From Flavobacterium terrae (GTDB taxonomy: Bacteria > Bacteroidota > Bacteroidia > Flavobacteriales > Flavobacteriaceae), in contig NZ_FQZI01000005.1 in the NCBI RefSeq assembly GCF_900142035.1, positions 1 to 64,000 on the forward strand: a DNA stretch of 64,000 bases. The letters run 5' to 3'. Shown here one piece after another: positions 1 through 7,136 of this stretch. Under the pieces are notes generated by a model that had not been told where the DNA came from, made no database searches, and worked only from the letters and a program-made list of their open reading frames with translations. The position numbers and the translations under genes are program-made. Every line of letters starts with the position of its first letter. Positions within the stretch are counted from its first letter, which is position 1.

Positions 1-53
1 CTACTCTATTTCAAGTTTTTTCTTTCAAACTTTTCGGTATATTTGTAAACATC

Positions 54-100
54 AGTAACAAAAATCCCCGCCTTCACAAAGCCGGCGGGACGTTACCGCC
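54..100. repeat. attC-like palindrome, site 1 (short)
   Basis: A short inverted repeat pairs CCCGCC at 67-72 with GGCGGG at 84-89. It is preceded by AGTAAC (54-59) and followed by the core-like GTTACCGCC (92-100). That 3' core is the exact reverse complement of GGCGGTAAC at 2180-2188, beyond the restriction-modification genes, as expected for the two ends of one integron cassette. The 17 nt from 79 to 95 recur in site 3 (2921-2937). The identity as an attC site is inferred from this pairing; no integrase is visible. Confidence 0.5.
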
Positions 101-134
101 AATGCTAGAAAACCGTAAACACAACAAAAATTCG

Positions 135-142
135 TACCTTTG
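135..142 (+). promoter_or_regulatory. -7 promoter element for the methyltransferase gene
   Basis: TACCTTTG fits the Bacteroidota -7 consensus TAnnTTTG and ends 4 nt before the ATG at 147, so the mRNA would be nearly leaderless. No clear -33 TTG is present at the usual distance. It is the only such element found just before a gene of the cassette-like region. Confidence 0.4.
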
Positions 143-146
143 AAGA

Positions 147-1178
147 ATGGAATATTGGGAAGAAATAAATAAAAAACTGAAACCTTGGATTGACACTGAT
201 TTGAATAAAACAGTGGTTGACCTTTTTGCGGGTTGCGGTGGACTTTCCCTTGGTTTTGAAGCTAATGGATTTAAAACTATTGGCTATGAAATGGACGAAC
301 AAGCAACCAATACATACAACAAAAACTTAATTGGAGAGTGCTTCAATGAAAAGTTGACAATTGAAACAATTTACCCGAAAGCTGACATTGTGATTGGCGG
401 CCCACCTTGTCAACCATTTAGTGTAGGCGGAAAACAGCTTGGCTTAAAAGATTCAAGAGACGGATTTCCAATTTTTCTGTCAGCAATAAGACAGCTTGAC
501 CCAGAAGTGTTGCTTTTCGAAAATGTTCGTGGAATGCTTTACAAAAATAAGTGGTATTTAAAAGAAGTGATTGAAGAACTTGAAAGTTTAGGTTATTACA
601 TCAATTACGCCCTTTTAAATGCTGTAAACTATGAAGTTCCACAAAACAGAGAACGAGTAATTGTCATTGGCTCAAAACAAAAAATCAATCTTCCGAAAAA
701 AGTAAATCGAAAAGTAACAGCAGGTCAAGCATTAGGAGAACTTGCCTTTCAATATGGTGAAGACTCTAAGTTTTTCACAGAATCTATGGACAGATACGTT
801 GCGAATTATGAAAAAGCCTCAAAATGTATCAACCCAAGAGATTTATACTTAGACAGACCAGCAAGAACGTTGACTTGCAGAAATTTAGCAGGTGCAACGG
901 GAGATATGCACCGAGTGAGATTAAAAGACGGTCGCAGACGTAGAATTACGGTTCGTGAAGCTGCAAGACTTCAAAGTTTTCCCGATTGGTTTGAGTTTTC
1001 AGGTACAGAAACTCATCAATACAATCAAATTGGCAACGCTGTTGCTCCAAATTTCGCATATCATTTGGCTTTAAATATCAAAAGATACTTGATGGACGAA
1101 GTAGAAAATCATTATACAATAACAGAAAACGAACAATTAAAATTATTTGAGAATGAAGCAGTATATCAGTCCCGATAA
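147..1178 (+). CDS. DNA (cytosine-5-)-methyltransferase of a type II restriction-modification system
   Basis: This protein methylates cytosine at C5 in a specific DNA site and protects the host from the endonuclease encoded next to it. The 343 residues carry the family motifs in order: the SAM-binding DLFAGCGG (about 25-32), the catalytic GGPPCQPFS with Cys88, FENVRG (124-129), QNRER (166-170), RITVREAARLQSFP, and QIGNAVAP from 294. The region between about 180 and 270 should hold the target-recognition domain. The gene overlaps the restriction gene by 26 nt. Both lie between a matching pair of cassette-end sequences (92-100 and 2180-2188), so they may have moved as one unit. The target sequence cannot be read from the protein. 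Confidence 0.95.
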   Translation: MEYWEEINKKLKPWIDTDLNKTVVDLFAGCGGLSLGFEANGFKTIGYEMDEQATNTYNKNLIGECFNEKLTIETIYPKADIVIGGPPCQPFSVGGKQLGLKDSRDGFPIFLSAIRQLDPEVLLFENVRGMLYKNKWYLKEVIEELESLGYYINYALLNAVNYEVPQNRERVIVIGSKQKINLPKKVNRKVTAGQALGELAFQYGEDSKFFTESMDRYVANYEKASKCINPRDLYLDRPARTLTCRNLAGATGDMHRVRLKDGRRRRITVREAARLQSFPDWFEFSGTETHQYNQIGNAVAPNFAYHLALNIKRYLMDEVENHYTITENEQLKLFENEAVYQSR

Positions 1179-2169
1179 TTCAAAAACATTTAGTGAAAAA
1201 GCACCACAGGTTCAGGAACTGATAAATACCACGCTTTACATCCTTGACACTTTTGGGATTCCTTTAGATGCCACGCCAAGAAGATTGGAAAGAATGGCAA
1301 TTGCATTTTTAGCAAGTGGCGACATTAAAAAGATTGCAGACTTCAAAAAAGCAAAAGATTTGAATAGTGGTTACGCTCTCAAAACAAGAGACATTATCAT
1401 TTATGTAAACAAGCATTTTGGAGAGAATATTAGTTCAGGTTCTTATGATGATATTCGGAGAAAAGACCTAAAACTACTAACAGTTGCAGAAGTTGTCTTG
1501 CAATCAAGCCCAAATTCAGCGACCAACGATTCAACACGTGGCTATTCAATCAATCCCACTTATGCTGAACTAATAAGAAATTTCGGCTCAAAAGATTGGA
1601 AGAAAATGGTGTCTGAAAAATTAAAGAATATTGAGCCGTTAAGCAAAAAACTGAAAAGGGAAAGAGAAATCGCAAAAGTTAATGTTACACTTCCATCAGG
1701 TGGCGAACTGACTTTTTCCGCAGGAGAACATAACGACTTACAAAAAGCAATTATAGAAGACTTTTTACCAAGATATGGACACGGTGCTGAAGTGCTTTAT
1801 GTAGGAGACACCTCTGACAAATATCTTTATCTTGAAAAAGAGAAACTTGAAGAACTGAATTTCTTTGAAATTTCACACGAAGAATTGCCAGACGTAATTG
1901 CTTACTCAAAGAAAAAGAATTGGCTCTACTTGATTGAAGCGGTTCACTCTTCGGGACCGATAAGCGAGCTTAGGTTAATCCAACTTCAAAAACTTACTAA
2001 AGACTGCAAAGCTGACATTGTTTATGTAACGGCATTTTTGAACAGACCAAAATTTAGGCAATTTATGACAGATATTGCTTGGGAGACAGAAGTTTGGATT
2101 GCAGATAATCCAGACCATTTAGTGCATTTTAATGGAGACAAATTTCTCGGACCATATAAGCCTGAATAA
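1153..2169 (+). CDS. BsuBI/PstI-family type II restriction endonuclease
   Basis: The protein of 338 residues resembles the BsuBI/PstI family along its length: a helical N-terminal half and a C-terminal nuclease half with PD at about 246-247 and the family signature EAVHSSGP from about 261, which forms the PD-(D/E)xK-like active site. I start it at ATG 1153; an upstream in-frame TTG at 1147 is less likely. The start lies inside the methyltransferase gene, so translation is probably coupled. BsuBI and PstI themselves are paired with adenine methyltransferases, whereas the partner here is a cytosine-C5 enzyme, so the recognition site may differ from CTGCAG. The stop is followed by attC-like site 2. 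Confidence 0.85.
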   Translation: MKQYISPDNSKTFSEKAPQVQELINTTLYILDTFGIPLDATPRRLERMAIAFLASGDIKKIADFKKAKDLNSGYALKTRDIIIYVNKHFGENISSGSYDDIRRKDLKLLTVAEVVLQSSPNSATNDSTRGYSINPTYAELIRNFGSKDWKKMVSEKLKNIEPLSKKLKREREIAKVNVTLPSGGELTFSAGEHNDLQKAIIEDFLPRYGHGAEVLYVGDTSDKYLYLEKEKLEELNFFEISHEELPDVIAYSKKKNWLYLIEAVHSSGPISELRLIQLQKLTKDCKADIVYVTAFLNRPKFRQFMTDIAWETEVWIADNPDHLVHFNGDKFLGPYKPE

Positions 2170-2179
2170 AAAAGCACTA

Positions 2180-2318
2180 GGCGGTAACATCACCTATACG
2201 CAAGCAGGGGTTTCGTGCTTCGTAGGACAGGTAAATGCTAAATTTAAAGTTCAGTTCTTCGTAGGAAGTTCAGTGGTAAAAAGCCCTGCCTGCGTATAGC
2301 TGAGAACCGTTAGCAGAG
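2180..2318. repeat. attC-like palindrome, site 2 (long)
   Basis: GGCGGTAAC (2180-2188) is followed by CTATACGCAAGCAGGG (2194-2209). Its near-perfect reverse complement, with 15 of 16 bases matching, stands at 2284-2299, and GTTAGCAGAG follows at 2309-2318. The whole can fold into a long cruciform with about 74 nt between the arms. The left core matches the start of the preceding cassette (92-100) and the right core matches the end of the next (2805-2814). This is the clearest of the sites. Confidence 0.65.
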
Positions 2319-2354
2319 ATTTTAAAAAAACCGAACATAACAGAAAAAAACTAA

Positions 2355-2813
2355 ATGGATATTAAGATTATATTGAAAATAATAATGATTATCACTATTG
2401 TTCTGGGTGCAATCAAAATCTTAATTGACAAAGCTAAAGACAGAAAAAAAGTTTCAGATAATCTTAATCAAAATATTGAACAAACTAATGAACTTAAAGT
2501 GCATTCATCAGTTTGTAGAAATTTTTTAGTTGATTTCGGAAGTGAATTCAGTTATTGCAAATTTTATTTTACCCAAAATGAAATTTATATGTTTAGTGGA
2601 AACTCATATCCTCTTAATCCTTACATTTTGAAATATCAAGAAGAGAGTAATTACTCTTATTTTAGTAAATTCAGAATAACTAAATTTATATTAAACAATC
2701 AAAATTTGAAAATTCAAATACAAAACAAATACTTTATTGGAACCAAATTAACTCTAAATATTGTGGACATTTCAGAAAAAGATAGAGAAATTTTAAATAA
2801 AAACCTCTGCTAA
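2355..2813 (+). CDS. hypothetical protein with N-terminal membrane anchor (cassette gene)
   Basis: This protein of 152 residues belongs to no family I recognise. Residues 4-24 form one hydrophobic segment (ILKIIMIITIVLGAIKILI) followed by a basic stretch DKAKDRKK, which suggests a membrane-anchored protein with a cytoplasmic remainder. The rest is polar and rich in Ile, Asn and Lys. No TAnnTTTG promoter was seen in front, so it may depend on read-through from the restriction-modification genes. The TAA stop lies inside the end sequence CTCTGCTAAC (2805-2814), so the coding region runs right into the recombination-like site. The ATG at 2355 is the first in frame. Confidence 0.7.
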   Translation: MDIKIILKIIMIITIVLGAIKILIDKAKDRKKVSDNLNQNIEQTNELKVHSSVCRNFLVDFGSEFSYCKFYFTQNEIYMFSGNSYPLNPYILKYQEESNYSYFSKFRITKFILNNQNLKIQIQNKYFIGTKLTLNIVDISEKDREILNKNLC

Positions 2814-2942
2814 CAGCGGTTTCACGCAATGGCGAGAATATTGGTAAATCCATATTTATATTTCGCTTTAAAATTTTATCTTAGTGGAAAATAAATCGTC
2901 CCGAAGTTCGCCACTTCGTGAAGCCGGCGGGACGTTAGCGGC
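2805..2942. repeat. attC-like palindrome, site 3
   Basis: CTCTGCTAAC (2805-2814) is the exact reverse complement of GTTAGCAGAG at 2309, and the match extends to 14 of 15 bases. The arms CGGTTTCACGCAATGGCG (2817-2834) and CGCCACTTCGTGAAGCCG (2909-2926) pair with three mismatches. The right core GTTAGCGGC (2934-2942) pairs with the end of the next cassette at 3541-3549. The right arm AAGCCGGCGGGACGTTA (2921-2937) is identical to part of site 1. Confidence 0.65.
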
Positions 2943-2987
2943 AACTTTAGCAGACGACACAACAGACAATAAATCAACGAACAAACA

Positions 2988-3515
2988 ATGAAGAGATTTC
3001 TATTTTATTTTGCAGTTACGGGTTGGACATTAGGACTAATTGTTCATTTACTTTCACTTGCCGACTTTGACATTACAGACAAAGTTCCATTTGTTTGGGT
3101 TTTACACATAGGTATTTTTGTTGTCTGGCTTCCGACAGTTCTTGACTTGAAAAAAAATGAAGAACTTAAAGCATACCAACAATCAGGAATGCTGAATAGA
3201 ATGAACCCTTTTGCATTTTTTAAAATTATCTTCAGACAAACTCCAACTTGGCTGACAATAATTGCAATTGGAGGTTTCTTTTATGCCATAATAAATTTTA
3301 TGTTGTTTATGACTTCCCAACTTGGTGTAACAGACATTAAGGACGGACAATATATTTTACATAATCACGGACAGCTAATCAAGACCTTGACTGAACAAGA
3401 ATATCATCACTTTAAAGCAAATGAAGTGAGAGGGTTTTCAGGTCATTGGTTAGCGTTTTACGGAATTGCAGCAGCAGTTCTATTTCCATTCAACAGACAG
3501 GAAACAAATGAATAA
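2988..3515 (+). CDS. hypothetical integral membrane protein (cassette gene)
   Basis: The 175 residues contain about four hydrophobic segments: near 3-24, 34-50, 86-110 and 152-168. The loop GQYILHNHGQLIKTLTEQEYHHFKANEVRG between the third and fourth is rich in His. No catalytic motif or known domain was recognised. The ATG at 2988 follows core GTTAGCGGC by about 45 nt and no promoter element is visible, as is usual for cassette genes that rely on outside transcription. The stop lies 25 nt before the matching core at 3541. An in-frame remainder after this stop belongs to attC-like site 4 and is not coding. Confidence 0.75.
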   Translation: MKRFLFYFAVTGWTLGLIVHLLSLADFDITDKVPFVWVLHIGIFVVWLPTVLDLKKNEELKAYQQSGMLNRMNPFAFFKIIFRQTPTWLTIIAIGGFFYAIINFMLFMTSQLGVTDIKDGQYILHNHGQLIKTLTEQEYHHFKANEVRGFSGHWLAFYGIAAAVLFPFNRQETNE

Positions 3516-3540
3516 TATATTCGAAACTGAAAGAAAAGCA

Positions 3541-3676
3541 GCCGCTAACAGCACATTTGCAATAGTCGGGGTTTCGTGTTCCAAAGACAGTTTTGTGGTT
3601 AATCAAATCTTAGTTTTTCAAATCCTGTTTTGTGGTAAAAGTCCCGCCCTTCGGGTAGCTGCAAAACGTTGAGCGT
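3541..3676. repeat. attC-like palindrome, site 4
   Basis: GCCGCTAAC (3541-3549) is the exact reverse complement of GTTAGCGGC at 2934. TTTGCA and CGGG (3556-3570) can pair with CCCG (3643-3646) and TGCAAA (3660-3665). The right core is GTTGAGCGT (3668-3676). The central 32 nt (3572-3603, starting TTTCGTGTTCCAAAGA) recur with 30 identities in site 5 (4813-4844), so the loops of these sites share ancestry. Confidence 0.6.
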
Positions 3677-3695
3677 CATATTAGGAAAACCCGAA

Positions 3696-4772
3696 ATGAA
3701 CAAAAAAATAGAATTGATTTACATCCTACTCATATTGATTCTAAACTTTTCTTGTGCTGAAAAGAAATCAACAGAAAAGGAGATAAACAATCCTACATTA
3801 GTTGCCATTTCAAATTTCAACACCTTAAAGTTTACTTCTGCAATACGTGCTATCTTTCAGGACAGTAAAGGCAATTATTGGTTTGGAAGTCATAATGAAG
3901 GTGTGACCTTTTATAATGGAAAATCATTTAAATACTTTACAACCAATGAAGGATTATCTGACAATCAAATTCGTTCAATTCAGGAAGACATGAACGGAAC
4001 TATTTGGTTTGGAACGACAAATGGCGTGAGTAGTTATGATGGTAAAACTGTTCAGAAACACACTGTAATTCGAAATTCGGAAAGTGAATGGATGAAAACA
4101 GATGTTGACTTATGGTTTGATGCTGGAACAAGACAAGGTGTGTATAGATGTGATGGTCAAAAATTAAATTATTTACCCTTTCCTAATCCTAAAAATATAA
4201 CTTCCGGAAGCACATATGCTGTAACCAGTATTTCAAAAAGAAAGAATGATATGATCTGGTTTGGCACTTATGCGGGTGTTTTTGGCTACAACGGCAGTGA
4301 GTTTACGATAATTAATGATGAAACACTTAGACTTACGGAAGATTCTGAAAAAATGCATGTAAGAAGTATTCTTGAAGATTCCCAAGGCAGACTTTGGATT
4401 GGAAATAATGGAATTGGCGTTATGCTTAAAAATGGAAACTCAATCATTAACTTCTCCAAAGAGGAAGGAAAATTAATCCCAATGAATGAGTTTGAAGCGA
4501 ATTCCCTAAATAAACAGTTTACTAAAAACACAGGATTACAAGCCGTTTTTGCTATTACAGAAGATAGTCAAGGAAATATTTGGTTTGGAGATAGAGATTC
4601 AGGAGCTTGGAAATATGACGGTAAAACGTTGACAAACCATAAAATTGACACAAAATTGAAATCTCAAATGATATATAACATTTATGAAGACCAAAACAAA
4701 AACTTGCTTTTTGGAATGGCAGAAGGTGGTTTTTATAAATTCAACGGGAAAACATTTGAGAAACAATTTTAA
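3696..4772 (+). CDS. two-component-regulator-propeller lipoprotein
   Basis: The protein of 358 residues starts at ATG 3696; the longer frame from TTG 3669 would begin inside the recombination core. A lipoprotein signal (hydrophobic segment then LNFSC) is followed by at least five propeller repeats of the type 'D.qGn.WFGs..gv..y.Gk.f..f', such as DSKGNYWFGSHNEGV, DMNGTIWFGTTNGVS, DSQGRLWIGNNGIGV and DSQGNIWFGDRDSGA. In Bacteroidota such blades usually form the periplasmic sensor of hybrid two-component systems. Here no kinase follows, so it is a stand-alone lipoprotein, perhaps a surface binding protein. It is the only gene of its cassette-like unit (3668-4790). Confidence 0.8.
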   Translation: MNKKIELIYILLILILNFSCAEKKSTEKEINNPTLVAISNFNTLKFTSAIRAIFQDSKGNYWFGSHNEGVTFYNGKSFKYFTTNEGLSDNQIRSIQEDMNGTIWFGTTNGVSSYDGKTVQKHTVIRNSESEWMKTDVDLWFDAGTRQGVYRCDGQKLNYLPFPNPKNITSGSTYAVTSISKRKNDMIWFGTYAGVFGYNGSEFTIINDETLRLTEDSEKMHVRSILEDSQGRLWIGNNGIGVMLKNGNSIINFSKEEGKLIPMNEFEANSLNKQFTKNTGLQAVFAITEDSQGNIWFGDRDSGAWKYDGKTLTNHKIDTKLKSQMIYNIYEDQNKNLLFGMAEGGFYKFNGKTFEKQF

Positions 4773-4781
4773 AAAATACGA

Positions 4782-4860
4782 ACGCACAACAGTACCTACC
4801 CAAAAGGTGGCCTTTCGTGTTCCAAAGAATGTTTTGTGGTTAATTCCGCCCTTCGTATTT
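4782..4860. repeat. attC-like site 5 (3' half decayed)
   Basis: ACGCACAAC (4782-4790) matches the reverse complement of GTTGAGCGT (3668) at 8 of 9 bases and so would close the propeller cassette. The following 4813-4844 is 30/32 identical to the middle of site 4. No convincing right-hand core was found, so the array appears broken here. Confidence 0.5.
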
Positions 4861-4943
4861 GTGGTTTTAATCTCTCTTTTAAAAGAAACCTTTTTTTTCG
4901 ACTTCTAAAAAGTTTTATTTTACCTTTATTGCGCTACATTGTA

Positions 4944-5342
4944 TTATTTTGCAATCTTTTCTACAGATAGGTCATCAAAATAATATATTGTTAGTAAAAT
5001 GCTTCTCCTAAGTAATGATTCTAAACAATCTTGAATTTTTTGAATTCTTTCTTTTTCATCAATATTTTCTAAAACAGTTTTAATTACTTTTACTTATTGC
5101 TAACTAAAATCTTAAATATAGAAAATACTATTTCCTTTTTTCTCTTTTTAAATAATCTAAACAAGTGTTATAAATGATATTGAAATTCAGATAGAAAATT
5201 TTGAGCATCCTTTAAATTTGTTTAATGACTTATTATTTTTTGAAACATCTCTAGGGGCTTCTTCTGCTTCCTCTAAGTTCATTACCCTTTTATAAGCCAA
5301 AGTAAACACTTAATCCTTATATCGATTTACTAATACAGTGAT
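4944..5342 (-). pseudogene. decayed ECF RNA polymerase sigma-factor gene
   Basis: Read on the minus strand in shifting frames, this stretch gives in order TVLVNRYKD, a stop, VFTLAYKRVMNLEEAEEAPR (region 2), DAQNFLSEFQYHL, a shift, NTCLDYLKKRKKEI, and then DCLESLLRRSILLTIYYFDDL followed by SVEKIAK and a stop (region 4). The order and words are those of ECF sigma-70 factors, such as LVFTLAYK and CLDYLKKRK in region 2 and the YYF.DLSVEEIA helix in region 4. It has one in-frame stop, at least two frameshifts, no start and a shortened region 4. It cannot be functional. The assignment rests on pattern recognition only. Confidence 0.65.
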
Positions 5343-5875
5343 GCATTTGAGTTTCCCTCGATTATTTGGTTACTATAATGTTGATTGTTTATAATAGACA
5401 TTTAATCATAAGACGAGATGCTCAATTAGGTTAAAAGTTTAAAATAAAGATATTTTAATAATTATGTAACCAAAATAAAACTTTTGTCGTCATAGTTTAT
5501 GAACGCAATTATTACTAATCAATTTAAATCAAAAAATCATGTAAGAAGGTATTTAAATTCCACTAAGTTTATTTTCCTCAATTTTGGGCTTTATTTACCT
5601 TATTTATCAACAAGAAATAAAGAACGTCTAGTGCAAAGTACTGATGCAAGTATTTTTAATAGAAATAGTTATTCTTTTAAATCTTAGACTACTATTAATA
5701 GGAATTAGCATGGGTGTTTATATTGCTTTACAGTAGTGTCTTACACCACATTAAGGAAGGAGCTTTTACATGATAAGTATTTTTATTATGTCAGGAATAG
5801 CATTAGTTACAGATTTCAAGATAACATAAAAATTAACAACTAAATTTCGAATAAATCATCAATCAAAAAAATCAA
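5343..5875. other. gene-poor AT-rich stretch between the sigma-factor remnant and the serine hydrolase
   Basis: About 530 nt without a convincing gene. A 62-codon frame at 5499-5687 has no recognisable domain and no clear ribosome-binding site; I do not call it. GTAACC (5466-5471) and CGTC (5488-5491), separated by 16 nt, resemble an ECF-type promoter reading rightwards, which would fit with the dead ECF gene next door. Nothing else stands out. Confidence 0.4.
5466..5491 (+). promoter_or_regulatory. possible ECF-sigma promoter
   Basis: GTAACC, a spacer of 16 nt and CGTC match the general pattern of ECF promoters (AAC-containing -35 and CGTC -10). It reads towards a short unrecognised frame at 5499. 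The neighbouring sigma gene is broken, so the promoter may be a relic. The match is short and may be chance. Confidence 0.25.
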
Positions 5876-6973
5876 ATGAAAACAATTAAATTCAATTCAA
5901 TCCATCTATTTGTAATCTTCTTTATCATTATTGGAAGTACTTTCAATACTGTTTATGCACAAAATCTAGAATCTAAAATTGATAGTTTACTTCTCAATGT
6001 CTTTAAAGATAAAAATGGACCAGGTGGTGAATTTTTGGTGTCAAAATCAGGAAAACCTATTTATCAAAAAGCATTTGGCAAAGCAAATATAGAATTAGAT
6101 TTCAATCTAACTTCTGAAAATATATTTCAAATTGGTTCAATCACAAAGCAATTTACAGCAGTCTCTGTTTTAATATTGGAAGAAAAAGGAAAATTAAACG
6201 TGAATGACCCGATTTCTAAATACATTCCTGATTATCCAATGGGGGATAAAATCACCTTACATCATTTATTAACTCATACGTCTGGCCTTAAAGACTTTAC
6301 AAAAATGAAATCACTACAAGAAATTTCACAAAAAGAAATGACCCCAAAAATGATAGTTGATTTCTTTAAAAATGAACCTGTTGATTTTGCTCCAGGAGAA
6401 AAATTTTACTATAGTAATTCAGGATATATAATTTTAGGATATATTATAGAATTAGTTTCGGGGGAAACTTACGAGGATTTTGTTCAAAAAAACATATTTG
6501 ATAAAGCTGGAATGACCAAATCATTTTATGCAAGTGATAGAAAGATTATACCTAAAAGAGCTTACGGTTATCATAAAAAAGAAAATGGATATGTCAATAA
6601 AACACAAATTAGTTTGAGTATCCCATTTTCATCAGGTTCATTAATGTCAACTACAGTAGATATGTTGAAGTGGCAAAATGCTTTAAATCAGAATTTGCTG
6701 CTTAATCCAAAAACAATAAAAAAAGCATTCACAAAATACAAATTAAATGACGGACAAGAATTAAGTTATGGATATGGTTGGCATTTATCAGAAATAAACG
6801 GAGTACAATTAAGAAAACATGGTGGAAGTGTGTTTGGATTTAAATCAATGGGAGTTTATATTCCGAGCGAAGATATTTATGTTATTGGTTTAAGTAATTG
6901 CGACTGTAATTCACCAACAAAGGTTACTGAAGATATTGCTTTATTGACAATGAAAATATTAAAAAAGGCATAG
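5876..6973 (+). CDS. secreted serine hydrolase of the beta-lactamase (class C/penicillin-binding) superfamily
   Basis: The protein of 365 residues has a signal peptide (about 1-29, ending VYAQ) and a beta-lactamase-fold serine hydrolase domain. The catalytic Ser-x-x-Lys is SITK at 88-91, the Tyr-x-Asn motif is YSN at 179-181, and the third motif is HGG at 315-317. The HTSGL segment (134-138) is typical of this family, which includes esterases, D-aminopeptidases and penicillin-binding-like proteins. The substrate is unknown, and this is probably not a true resistance enzyme. It lies in the accessory region between the sigma-factor remnant and a terminator at 7011, with no cassette ends that clearly match. 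Confidence 0.88.
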   Translation: MKTIKFNSIHLFVIFFIIIGSTFNTVYAQNLESKIDSLLLNVFKDKNGPGGEFLVSKSGKPIYQKAFGKANIELDFNLTSENIFQIGSITKQFTAVSVLILEEKGKLNVNDPISKYIPDYPMGDKITLHHLLTHTSGLKDFTKMKSLQEISQKEMTPKMIVDFFKNEPVDFAPGEKFYYSNSGYIILGYIIELVSGETYEDFVQKNIFDKAGMTKSFYASDRKIIPKRAYGYHKKENGYVNKTQISLSIPFSSGSLMSTTVDMLKWQNALNQNLLLNPKTIKKAFTKYKLNDGQELSYGYGWHLSEINGVQLRKHGGSVFGFKSMGVYIPSEDIYVIGLSNCDCNSPTKVTEDIALLTMKILKKA

Positions 6974-7010
6974 AAACAAAATATGCCAGTTTACATCGGT
7001 TTACTGTCAG

Positions 7011-7044
7011 GAAAACTCGACGACTTATGGCCGTCGGGTTTTTT
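7011..7044 (+). terminator. rho-independent terminator after the serine hydrolase
   Basis: AAAACTCGACG (7012-7022) pairs with CGTCGGGTTTT (7032-7042), with one G-U pair, and ends in a T run. Confidence 0.7.
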
Positions 7045-7048
7045 ATGT

Positions 7049-7118
7049 AAGATAACTAGCTTATGTTTCATAGTGAACACAATATGTTTATCACACCTGT
7101 AAAAACAAGTTATCAGCC
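7049..7118. repeat. attC-like site 6 (left part uncertain)
   Basis: The right core GTTATCAGCC (7109-7118) pairs at 9 of 10 positions with GGCTTATAAC (8737-8746) beyond the ABC transporter genes, so those genes form a cassette-like unit. The left half is unclear; AAGATAAC (7049-7056) is the best candidate core. Confidence 0.4.
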
Positions 7119-7136
7119 ATTTTAGCGCATCTAACA

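Noticed and set aside
6..58. Minus-strand peptide VTDVYKYTEKFERKNLK at the window edge
   Set aside because: It is open for only 17-20 codons, runs into attC-like site 1 and shows no known ending; it could be the tail of an earlier cassette gene but cannot be supported.
5499..5687. A 62-codon frame in the gene-poor stretch
   Set aside because: No domain, no signal peptide, no good ribosome-binding site and surroundings that are decayed.
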